From Thinopyrum elongatum (taxonomy: Eukaryota; Streptophyta; Magnoliopsida; Poales; Poaceae): a DNA stretch of 64,000 nucleotides. The DNA lies in the NCBI GenBank assembly GCA_011799875.1, contig CM022297.1:444217292-444281291 (forward strand). The letters are read 5' to 3'. Shown here piece by piece: positions 18,733-28,399 of the stretch. Position 1 is the first letter of the stretch; each line of letters starts with the position of its first letter. The notes below the pieces were generated by a model. The model worked only from the letters and a program-made list of their open reading frames with translations, ran no database searches and had not been told where the DNA came from. The translations under genes and the position numbers were made by a program.

Positions 18733-21700
18733 TTACGGCTTAATTCCCATGTACATGGGGGAACTGGGATCATTACGTTGACCCCAGATGAACTTGGATT
18801 TTCTGATGATTTTACGCTTCTCTGTTTGAGGGGTGCATGATCCCTTGGCTGGCAACTCAGCAAATTCATCATACTCGTCCTCATCGGCAACATCCTCGAC
18901 ACCCAGTACCCTCCTCTTCCCATGCATCACTACATGGTAGTTCTTATGCAAGATGTCTTCCGCATAGAAAATCTGGGTAGCATCGCTGGCAAGAATGAAC
19001 GGGTCCGCGTGATATGCCATCGTTGTCCTATTAACATAGGTCTTCCTGTAATCATCAACCTTTACCTGACTAAGAGGGATCCATGTGCACCTGAATAATG
19101 CCACCTTAACTTTCACATAGTTAAGCTCCCAAATCTCTTTGATGGTTCCATAGTATACCCTTTTATCAGCTTCATCTATAGTCATGCATTCTATTCGAAC
19201 AGAGATTTTCTGATACGAGGTCTTCTCATCACATTCCTCCGCGTAGAACGTGTAGCCATTTAAGTCATATGCTTGGTACGTCAACACCGTAGGTGATGGC
19301 TTTTGTGCCAACCACGTAGCAATTTCATCCATGGATCCTTGTGCCAAACGATTCTTCAGTCATTCGGCATAGTTCTTAGTGTGCTCCTTCATCTCCGCAT
19401 CTAATGGATACACCATTGGTAGGAAGCTTTGGCGTATCTCCGCCAAGTGTTCTTCATCATAAGCACTGAAAACTGGGCTGTTAAGCAGTACAGTCAAATG
19501 GGCTTTCTCTGCCAATTCTTCGGGTGCAGCCTTTTGCGTGCCAGCAAGGACCGGCTTACCTTTCAGCCTTCCCTCTTGGCGAGAGAGGGGCAAACCTATA
19601 GGTCTTTGTTTCATGTATTCGGTGCAAAACTCAACCACCTCCTCCGCGGTATAACCTTGTAGGATGCTTGCCTCTGGATGGTTTCGGTTCCGACAATAGC
19701 GCTTCAGTATTCCCATGAACCGCTAGAAGGGATACATGTTGCGAAGAAACACAGGACCACAATACTTTATCTCATCGACAAGGTGCACAGTGAGGGGGAC
19801 CATGACATCAAAGACTGACGGTGGGAAAAACATCTCTAGGTTGGACAATATTCTTGCAATATTCTCTTGCATATGATCCAACTCTTCAGGATCTACAACT
19901 TTCTGCCATAGTTGGTTGAAGAAATCACAGAGCTCAATGAGTGTGTTTCTTATATCTTTGTCCATCAGATTCCTGATGGCCACCGGGAGGATTTGTGTCA
20001 ACATTACGTGGCAGTCATGTGACTTCATGTGTCCCAACTTCATTTTACCTAAGCACACATCCACGAAACTTCTGATAGTTTGCGGAGTAGGAAGAGCGTG
20101 ACTTAACTGACAACAAATAGGTGAAGAACTCTGTTGCTTCTTTTGTACTGAAATTGTAACTCTGGCGAGCATGGAGTAATTTGTTATCATCTTCTGCTTC
20201 ACTCTTGTGTTTTGATTGATCACCATGCATATCGAGCCGTGCACCGTCACCATCCTTTGTTTTACCTTTAATCTTGAGCAGACTACCAAGGATGCTTTCA
20301 CATACGTTCTTCTCTACGTGCATGACATCGATGCAGTGACGTACATGTAGAATCTCCCAGTAAGGTAATTTATAGAATACCGATTTCTTCTTAAACACTT
20401 GATTCCTGGGTGTTTGTTTCACCGTCAAAGCGTGCTTCTTGCCAAGCACAACATTAATTTGTTTAGCCATGTTGTGGACCACCTGCCCAACATAAGGTCT
20501 TTGGCCCAAACCTAGCTCTGCCATACCATCAAATTTAGCTTTCATCTTTCGGTATGGGTGATTTCTCCGTAAGAACCTACGATGACGCAAATACACGGTT
20601 TTGCGCGAGTTGGGAAGAAATCTGCTAGCTGTCCTATCCATGCATGTGACACACCCTACATCTGCCTTTGCTTTCTGCCCCGATGTGTTGCCTAATGCCG
20701 GCATATCTTGAATGGTGTGCAGCAGCATCGCATGTAGATCAATAATCTCCTTTTTGTAAGCATCATAACATTTTACAGCAGGCCCTTCTACCCACACTGT
20801 CAGCAGTTCTTCTACCAGTAGCTAAAAGTAAATGTTGATGTCATTTCCAGGTTGCTTCGGGCCTTGGATAATCATTGATATCATAATGTATTTTTTCTTC
20901 ATACACAACCAAGGAGCTAGGTTATATATGCACAGCCATGTGTTGTGTTTGGTGCTCATATCGCCAAAAGGATTCATCCCGTCAGTACACTCCCCAAGCC
21001 TTATACTTCTAGGATCCTTGGCAAAGTCTTTAAACTTGTTGTCAATTAATTCCCACTGAGCGCCATCTTTCGGGTGCCTCAGATATTTATCCGCAGTTCG
21101 CTCATCATGATGCCACCGCAACCTCTTTGCCTCTCTAGGGTTTGCAAACAAATGCCTCAACCTTGGAATTAAAGGCAAGTACCAAACAACCTTGAACGAG
21201 ATTCCTGTCTTGATCTCGTCGTCCAATTTGTACTTATCCTTTGCTCTCCTGTGCTTGTATCATGCATGCTTGCATATGGGACATGCACGCAAATCTTTGT
21301 ACTCACCACGATACAATATACAATCATTCACACAAGCGTGTATCTTCTGTACTTCAAGTTCCAATGGGCAAACAATTTTCTTCACTTCGTTCGTGCTTCT
21401 GGGGAGCACATTATCTTCCGGAAGAATTTCTTTCAAAAGACCTAACAACTCTGTGAAGCCCTTGTTTGATAGACCGTTTGCTGCTTTAAATCTGGGAAGC
21501 GCCAGGGTGGCACTCAACTTGGAATATTTCTTTTTGCAACCTAGATACAATTCTTTCTTGGAGTCTGCAGTAATGGTTGGCAGATCCTTGTACCCAATCA
21601 TATCCTTTTTTGGGCCCTTGAAATCTGCAATCATAGCAGCAAAATCTGGCATTTCAAGATCGTCGTCTTCTTGGTTTTCCAGTGGGCGTTTTGGCTTTCC

Positions 21701-22030
21701 GGTGTTCCATTGGTAGCGTGACGCCTCAGCCCTGATGTTAGATTCAACATCCATGTGACACTGATCGGGGTTTCGCATCTCGCAGCCCTGGGTATATTCA
21801 TCCATGACCTACTCTTCACCGTGTCTGGTCCAATGTGTATATCCATCCATGAATCCCCGAGAGAGTAAGTGCCACTCGACATTTGCAACTACATGTGACT
21901 CTGTATTGGCACAATGACTACATGGACACAAGATGTAATCCTCATCACCAATTCTCTTCTTTGAACTTTCAGCCAATTTCATGAACTCCGCCACGCCACT
22001 CATAAAATCTGAGCTTCTCCGATTCTTCAT
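18733..22030 (-). pseudogene. CACTA TNP2-type transposase, broken
   Basis: The enzyme would cut and move the element in the nucleus. From the N terminus: a transposase-associated zinc motif (CPCSHCANTESHVVANVEWHL, 21900s), the middle segment with CPLELEVQKIHACVNDCILY and ACPICKHA, the TNP2 core (GMNPFGDMSTKHNTW, then VGCVTCMDRTASRFLPNSRK, HYVRHCIDVMHVEKNV-like region at 20300s, KSHDCHVMLTQILPVA near 20010), and a C-terminal DUF4216-like part (18800-19250). In-frame stops occur at 21809, 21260, 20822, 19723 and 19360, and one frameshift near 20060. Apart from these the order and length fit a near full-length TNP2. It may contain lost introns. It cannot make an active enzyme as it stands. Confidence 0.85.
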
Positions 22031-22907
22031 CCATTCACATCATTCCATCTGCACCACACGAAGGGCAATTAAAAACAAAATAACAACATTAATACACAGA
22101 TTAACTGATGCCCAAAGATGCATGCATAAATCACAAGGTTTTATTTTCATAATTACTGAGGGCGCTCCATATTGTTATCCAGACGTGCAATGACAAAAAT
22201 TAATGGCCAGTCAATTTACATGCAGAGTACTACATCACTACCCTTAGGAATTGAATACCTTAATTAAGCCACTCATGAAAAGAATGCCTTAATTAATTAG
22301 CCGCGCGGCGACCTCCACCCAGCAGACAGAGAAGCGCGATGCGGCGGCACGCCGAGACCGCAGGGTCGAGGAGCAAAGCTTAGTGCGGCTACCACCTGAA
22401 GTTCGACCTCCACTATCCCGCCATCGACCGCGATGGATGTGCTCCAATCACGCCACCGCCGACCTCGATGGTTGAGCTCCTCCTATCTCCCGCCGTAGAC
22501 CGAGGATTGACCTCCTATGACGCCGCCACCACCCACCGACCGAGGATTGACCTCTTATCCGGTAGCCGCTGCCTCAGCCGCCGCCGCCGCCATCTCTATC
22601 TGCAGAGCGGCTGTTTTATTTTTTGACGGATATCTGCAGAGCGGCTGTTTACACGGTATTACTGTAACTCAATTATATGTACAGGGTAGGGCATCACATA
22701 CGGTTATGTCACAGCAACCATGTCTCATCTACTTTTTCTTCTCACACGGTTTGGTGCGGAAATCCGTGTGTGTAGTTGTAATACCTAACACAAACGACAT
22801 GTATAAACAGTGTGCCGTATACAACATATAGTGCGATAAGTAGTTCCCGACCATTAGGTTATCCCCACAGTTTCCAAATTCCCTCATGTGGCGCTAACAT
22901 TGGGGGA
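22031..22907. promoter_or_regulatory. Divergent intergenic region between TNP2 and the GRF-type gene
   Basis: The two genes start 877 bp apart and point away from each other. The part next to TNP2 is GC-rich (22300-22600) and looks like an untranslated leader. TCTGCAGAGCGGCTGTTT occurs twice (near 22597 and 22631). CACACGGTTTGGTGCGG and CCGTGTGTG-type words near 22745 resemble the terminal repeats of the same element. I see no clear TATA box. Confidence 0.45.
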
Positions 22908-23663
22908 ATGCGGATGAGTGGTGATGATGGTTTTGGTGCGGCTGCTCCTGCTCGTATCACCGCTCTCGGCAGTCCCTCCACGACGGCGGTCGCCGCAGAG
23001 CACTTGCCTAAGGTCATCAGAAGGCAGGTGTACTACGGATCCGAATCGTCCTGTCAGGTTCCAATCTATCCCAATATTTTTAGCATGTCCAAAGTAGCTC
23101 CCTGCTGAATCTGTCCTGAATGACCTCTCCCCCAGGAAATCGATCTGCCGCCGGATCCGGAGCATGACTCCAGACTCCCGCAACACGAGTTCGACTCCGA
23201 GTTTTGCGCCACCGAGAAGTACCAAAAGCTGAGTTGTGTGCACGGGCACACTCCCGCTCGACATGTATGCACGGAGGGATTTGACATTGGCAGGCGGTTT
23301 CTCAGTTGCTCCTTAGAGGTTAGTGCTAAGTTCGTCATTTTACTTGAGTTAATGCCACCGCTCATCCCGAATACTATTTAACATTGGCAGTGATATGAGG
23401 CTTGTGCCTTTGTTAACTGACTGGATGAAGAATGGCATGGCAGGGCTCGGAGTGTTATCACCAAGCTCGCAGAAGATAACATAAAGCTGAAGAAGAAACT
23501 GGCTGATCTGGAATGTACAATCAGTACGATGAAGCAAGAAAGAATCAATCACAGGCAACAGATGAAAGCAAGAGACAAGAAGGAACTAGCATGTGTAGTT
23601 GTGGTTGTCGCATTAGCCATGTTCTATGCGCTGTTTGCAATGATGATTAGGGGTTTTATTTGA
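22908..23663 (+). pseudogene. CACTA-borne GRF-zinc-finger/coiled-coil/membrane protein, broken
   Basis: Three exons can be seen. Exon 1 is 22908-23057 (50 codons, ends before GT). Exon 2 is 23136-23318 (61 codons, bounded by AG and GT). It holds a zinc-finger-like series with C-x-HGH, HVC and CS residues plus GFDIGRRFLSCS, as in GRF domains. Exon 3 runs to the TGA at 23661. It has CAFVN, an in-frame TGA at 23418-23420 where GRF domains carry a Trp, DEEWHGRARS, a coiled coil of about 45 residues and a C-terminal hydrophobic segment (ACVVVVVALAMFYALFAMM). Tail-anchored GRF proteins of this layout are common next to Triticeae CACTA genes. Function is unknown. The exon 3 acceptor is also damaged. 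Confidence 0.6.
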
Positions 23664-24389
23664 CAGTACTACTAAAGCACATCTAGATGTGCTCTAAGTA
23701 ATGCACATCTAGGTCCTATGCCATTGATGTTACATGAAGATTCGTCCAGATATTTTCTTTTGTCTTTTTTTCTTTTCCTTTGTAGTTTGATTATTGCTGG
23801 CTTCATCAATAAGAAGAGCTTAATGTATTGCTTGCCAACTGTCCTACTCTGTTCGTACCAGTGCATAAGTCACATTACGAAAACCAAATAATCCCTAAAC
23901 CCGTTCCTTGTTTTTGTCCTGAATAAAGAAATCAGCCAATAGGAGTCCCGCGGCTAGTATGCATTCAATGACTTCAGACTACTTAGCATAACATGCATGC
24001 AATGGTCAATTCTCTGCATGCAATGGTATTGATTACCAAATAATCATCAAGTTCTCTCATTTTTCCCCCACCTAGGTTGCCGGTACGGAAGGAGTAGAAG
24101 TACTATGAAAAATGCTTGTTTCATATTTGGACGCTCCAATACGTGTGCGTAATTAATTATCACATTGAGAACTACGCAACCCCGGGAATTTGGAGCGACT
24201 TGGTACAAATAATGTGGTTGATTATATCAGCGGTTAGATAATACGTCAACCCCCGCTTCAATTGGCATTCCTCTTCTCTGCATACCCTGCTTAAGTGTCC
24301 ACCATCTTCATCGTCCCCGGCAGGCCGCGCTACACACTTGCACACACTCTGCAATCTCGCTTTCTCACGGTTTTTATACGACCGCAGCC
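23664..24389. other. Non-coding interior of the CACTA element
   Basis: No gene is seen. A perfect 16 bp palindrome GCACATCTAGATGTGC (23677-23692) is followed by GCACATCTAGG, like the arms of a small MITE remnant. GCATGCAATGG occurs twice near 23993 and 24015. Confidence 0.5.
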
Positions 24390-24761
24390 ATGTCGAGCGA
24401 CAGCGAGGACGACAGTTCCACCAGTAGTTTGGCTCCTGATGATAGGTCAACATCGGAATCATCTCGCTCGTCTTCCATGAGTCCGGCGTCGAGCCCAGAC
24501 CTTGATTATATCCAGATCATGGAAGGGACGCCGACTCCGGAGTCATCAGACGACAACCAGACAGACGAGGATCCGTCGGAGGACGAAGAAGAGGACGACG
24601 ATGATGAGGAGGAGGAATGGTCGAACGAGAAGGAGGATGACGATGACAGCAACGACGATGACGACAGCGGTGATGATGAAAAGCCAACGGTCAACGGCAA
24701 GCAGCGTCGTCGCCAAGACGATGTCGCGGGGCCATCAAACAACAACAACAAGAAGGACTAA
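24390..24761 (+). CDS. Short acidic Ser/Asp-rich protein of the CACTA element
   Basis: A 123-residue frame opens with MSSDSEDDSSTSS, has a mid part DYIQIMEGTPTPESSDD, a long Asp/Glu run (about residues 65-100) and ends with a basic QRRRQDD patch and NNNNKKD. It looks disordered throughout. Its place between the GRF-type gene and the subterminal repeats, on the strand opposite to TNP2, suggests an accessory protein of the transposon. I know no biochemical role. The frame is intact; it has no visible intron. It could be the last exon of a longer gene, since AG lies shortly upstream. Confidence 0.5.
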   Translation: MSSDSEDDSSTSSLAPDDRSTSESSRSSSMSPASSPDLDYIQIMEGTPTPESSDDNQTDEDPSEDEEEDDDDEEEEWSNEKEDDDDSNDDDDSGDDEKPTVNGKQRRRQDDVAGPSNNNNKKD

Positions 24762-24879
24762 ATTAAGCAGACTGTATATATCTCTGTTTCTGTTTGCTCA
24801 TATTAATTCGTTATCTCTGTTTCCCCTGTCAATCTCATCGCAGACGGTTAGTAATACGTATTCGACAAAGATCTTTTAC

Positions 24880-25315
24880 ATTATCGCCCACAGGTTGGTT
24901 TCTTGAATTGTGTGCCCTGATGAGCACACAATTCACAAAAAAAGACCGTATGGGCTATCTATAATGATCGCACACAATTCTGATTATCGACCTATTTGAC
25001 GGGTACCACACACATCTTGTTACGCCGAATCGTTTGTGTTCAACTCGATCATCGCAAACGGTTCATCGGAGTGAACTGTATGCCGTATATCGCACACACC
25101 TTGATATGGCTGCCCGTTTCTGTTGTTCTGTCTCATCGCAAACAGTTCGTATGGATCAACCGTATGCCCCGCATCGCACACACAACTAAAATCTAAACCA
25201 TGTTTGATGTATCCTTCATCGCAAATGTTTTGCATCTTTTTTGGCGGTTTTTTACATCACCATTTGTGATTAATGCATCGCACACAGTTTCGTCAAAGGG
25301 TCTCTGATCATAGTG
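24880..25315. repeat. CACTA subterminal repeats and right terminus
   Basis: Words of the type ATCGCACACA and ATCGCAAACGGTT occur at least seven times (24968, 25050, 25087, 25136, 25171, 25219 and 25278), in both near-perfect and diverged form. Such arrays bind the element's own proteins in En/Spm. The end itself is TGATCATAGTG at 25305-25315. Confidence 0.75.
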
Positions 25316-25318
25316 TTG

Positions 25319-25834
25319 CGTTAGCAGCATCCTGTAGTAGTGGATGGCCAAATTGTGGTCTTTGCCAATTATGTAAGAGAGAATCAGAAACGACGGCGCA
25401 TCTTATCTTCAAATGCCGCTACTCTATCAGGATTTGGAACGCGATTACCGACTGGCTTGGGATAAAAACTCAGTCTAGCGACTGGGTTGTTTTTCCTTCG
25501 GGGGCTATGTGGTGGAACGACGGTGCTGGGCTGGTAGGAGCCAATCGGAAGGCGTTCAATTCTTTGAAGATGCTAGTATGATGGGAAATATGGAACGAGA
25601 GGAATGCGAGAGTGTTGAATAACAAAGCCTCCCTGCCCACCCATGTGGTTGCGTTGATTAAGGAGAATACGAAACTCTGGGTACTCGCAGGGGCAAAATA
25701 TTTGGGTAATTTTATGCCGGGAGAGTAATACCTTTCTATCTCTCAAGCCTTTGTGGCCATGTAACAACCATAATATGCTCCCTGATTCTTATTTAATGAG
25801 ATGAGGCCAATCTTTTGCCTATGTTTAAAAAAAA
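25319..25834 (+). mobile_element. 5'-truncated LINE
   Basis: This is the tail of a non-LTR retrotransposon. The plus frame encodes the zinc-binding RT-associated domain (zf-RVT): GWPNCGLCQLCKRESETTAH, then FKCRYSIRIWN, and after an in-frame TGA at 25579 WEIWNERNARVL and further to FMPGE and TAA near 25726. About 100 bp of 3' UTR and a short poly(A) (25826-25833) follow. The upstream reverse transcriptase is missing. It begins right against the CACTA end at 25315; either the CACTA element jumped into it or the truncation point happens to be there. Confidence 0.75.
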
Positions 25835-25953
25835 GACTCATGCTCTACGATTTTCGTCCGCAATGTTGCGCTAGTCTCTTACATGCCTGGGGGGGGGGGT
25901 TCTGCCACCGAGGCCTGGCCACTACCAATCATGGGCAACATGCACATCCTCAA

Positions 25954-27561
25954 TGATACGTCTCCAACGTATCTATAATTTATGAAGTATTCATGCCATG
26001 TTTACAACAATTTTATATGGTTTTGGTATGATTTGCATGGAACTAACCCGGACTGACGCTGTTTTTAGCAGAACTACCGTGGTGTTGTTTTTTGTGCAGA
26101 AATGAAAGTTCTCCAAATGAGCTGAAACTTTTTGACGATTTTTTTGGAACAAAAGAGACCCCCGAAGCTTCGTGGAAGGACCAGAAGGTGAAGGAGTAGG
26201 GCACAAGACACCGGGGTGAGTCTGGGCCCTTGCCCGTGCCCCGGTGGGTTGTGCTCACCTCGAGGCCCATCTTCGCGTGAAACCGACGCCAAAAAATCCT
26301 ATAAATAGAGAAACCATTAGAAATAACCCTATATCAGAAGTTCCGCTGCTGCAAGCCTCTGTAGCCACGAAAAACCAATCTAGACCCCGTTCCGGCACTC
26401 CGCCGGAGGGGGAGATCATCATCGGTGGCCATCTTCATCATCCCGGCGGCCACCATGATGAGGAGGGAGTAGTCCACCCTCGGGGCTGAGGGTTTGTACC
26501 AGTAGCTATGTGTTTAATCTCTCTCTCTCATGTCCTTGAGATGTCATGATCTTGATGTATCGCGGGCTTTGTTAATATAGTTGGATCATATGGTGTTTCC
26601 CCCTCTCTATCTTGTTGTGATGAATTGAGTTTTCCCTTTGAGATTTCATTTTATCGGATTGAATACTTTTATGGATTTTAGAGCACTTGATATAATTCTT
26701 GCATATGAATACCCATGGTGACAATGGGGTATTATATTGATTCACTTGATATATGTTTTGGCACTCAACTCGCGGATTCCCGAGGTGACATTGGGGTAAT
26801 CTATGTATAGGGGTTGATGCATGTTTTTGTCCTTGTTTCTCCGGTAGAAATCTTGGGGCACTCTTTGAGGTTCTTTGTGTTGGATTGAGTATCATGAATC
26901 TGAATTTGCTTTGGTGTTATTTAGTATGAACTCTTGATAGATCGATCGGAAAGAATAGCTACGTGTTATTTTAGTACGAACTCTTGATAGATCGATCGGA
27001 AAGAATAACTTGGTGTTATTTTAGTATGAACTCTTGGATAGATCGATCGGAAAGAATAGCTACAAACAATTTCTTCTTATGTTCTCCGCTAAATAAGAAC
27101 TTTGGAGTGATTCTTCATCGCACGTTGAGGGATGGTTATATGATCCAATTATATTAGCATTGTTGAGAGATTGCACTAGTGAAAGTACGGACCCTAGGAC
27201 TCATTTTCAAGCATTGCAATACCGTTTGTGCTCACTTTTGTTACTTGTTACCTTGCTGTTTTTTATTGTTCCTACTACAAAAATCAATATTTACTATCCA
27301 TATTACACTTGTATCACCATCTCTTCGCCGAACTAGTGCACCTATACAATTTACCATTGTATTTGGTGTGTTGGGGACACAAGAGACTTTTTGTTATTTG
27401 ATTGCAGGGTTGTTTGAGAGAGACCATCTTCATCCTACGCCTCCCACGAATTTATAAACCTTAGGTCACCCACTTGAGGGAAAATTGCTACTGTCCTACA
27501 AAACTCTGCGCTTGGAGGCCCAACACGAGTCTACAAGAATAAAGTTGCATAGTAGACATCA
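25954..27561 (+). repeat. Solo LTR of a high-copy Triticeae Gypsy element (LTR-A type)
   Basis: The 1608 bp sequence starts TGATACGTCTCCAACG and ends TAGTAGACATCA. The same five bases, CTCAA, lie directly before (25949-25953) and after (27562-27566). No internal sequence adjoins it, so it is a solo LTR left by recombination between two LTRs. TATAAATA at 26300-26307 is the probable promoter box. A 50 bp unit is repeated three times (26913-27063). The family resembles Sabrina-type repeats, but the name is not verified. Confidence 0.9.
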
Positions 27562-28399
27562 CTCAACCAGCTGACGCACCATACGTAGGCCGGCGGCTAG
27601 GTATGGCGGCATGTTCCATGTACGCCTCGGCCGTGTCCACATTATACTTGTCTCAACGCCAACGTACATGCCTGAGGTACTCAACGTCTCAGACGTCGCC
27701 TTCTTGAACTGGCCGACGAGCATTCCATCGCCTACCTGACATAGGACTGCATTGACATGGGTGTTGCCCACCACAGGCACTTATGGCGCCAAGTACGCAA
27801 GCTCAGCTCGACAACATCGTCCTCTGCCCTCCTGTCCATCATTCTCCTCGCATAGCTCCTTTGCGTCCGACTGTCGCCGCCTCCTCAGTCATGTCATCTG
27901 TCTGCACCACCATGCGACCTCCACTCGGCCACCAGCTATCTTCGTTGTCCTCCGCTGCTGCTTCTCGATGATCTTGCTACTAGCTTGCTGTTTGCTACGT
28001 GTGACGTTGGGTGCGGCGCCGGAACCCTAGGTTAGGGAGTCAAGATTGGGAGAAGTGGGGGCGTTTTCACGTGGTCGATATTGAAGGGGTTCTGATTTGG
28101 AATTGAGGCAGGAGTCACAGGATGGGTATAAAAAATCAGGGATGAGACCAGAAAAAAATGTTGGAAGAGGTAAGGAGATGACGGATAGTTAGTAGTAGAA
28201 GAGTAGTACGTAACATACACGGGCACTACTAAAACTGAACCAATGTTATAGACGGACGACGAACAAGAAGAAATAAGAAGAAATGACCTTGTTTTAAATC
28301 TCAGCCGTCAATCTTCATGGTTAACACAAAGTTAACAGATATAAAGGGGTGATGGATGAATAAATATGAAAACTTCCTCCCTTTAATATTAGGTAAAGA
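27562..28399 (-). mobile_element. Helitron 5' part with gene-like DNA
   Basis: The minus strand starts TCTTTACCTAATATTAAAGG at 28399, a Helitron 5' end. Moving inwards there is a pyrimidine-rich leader-like stretch (28030-28230), then CCTAGGGTTCCGGCGCCGC and a coding-like region (27560-27900). A minus frame at 27559-27780 includes HVNAVLCQVGDGMLVGQF, which I do not recognise. The flanking DNA before the solo LTR (25835-25953) belongs to the same insertion, because the solo LTR splits it. The 3' hairpin end was not found. Confidence 0.55.

Larger units (their letters stand above)
18311..25315 (-). mobile_element. CACTA (En/Spm) transposon, left end missing
   Basis: The right terminus is clear: read on minus it begins CACTATGATCAGAGACCC at 25315 and is followed inwards by repeated ATCGCACAC/ATCGCAAAC words. 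The TNP2 transposase lies on minus at 18733-22030, with two plus-strand ORFs towards the right end. I could not find the matching left CACTATGATC terminus before 18733, so the left boundary is only a guess. In 18311-18732 no gene is seen. Confidence 0.7.

Noticed and set aside
18311..18733. Left terminus of the first CACTA element
   Set aside because: I looked for CACTATGATCAGAG on plus and found no match; the boundary given is a guess.
24506..24751. Ser-rich minus frame opposite the acidic ORF
   Set aside because: It is the complement of GAC/GAG codon runs and has no independent support.
26913..27063. CRISPR-like array
   Set aside because: The three units are contiguous without spacers and lie in a plant LTR.
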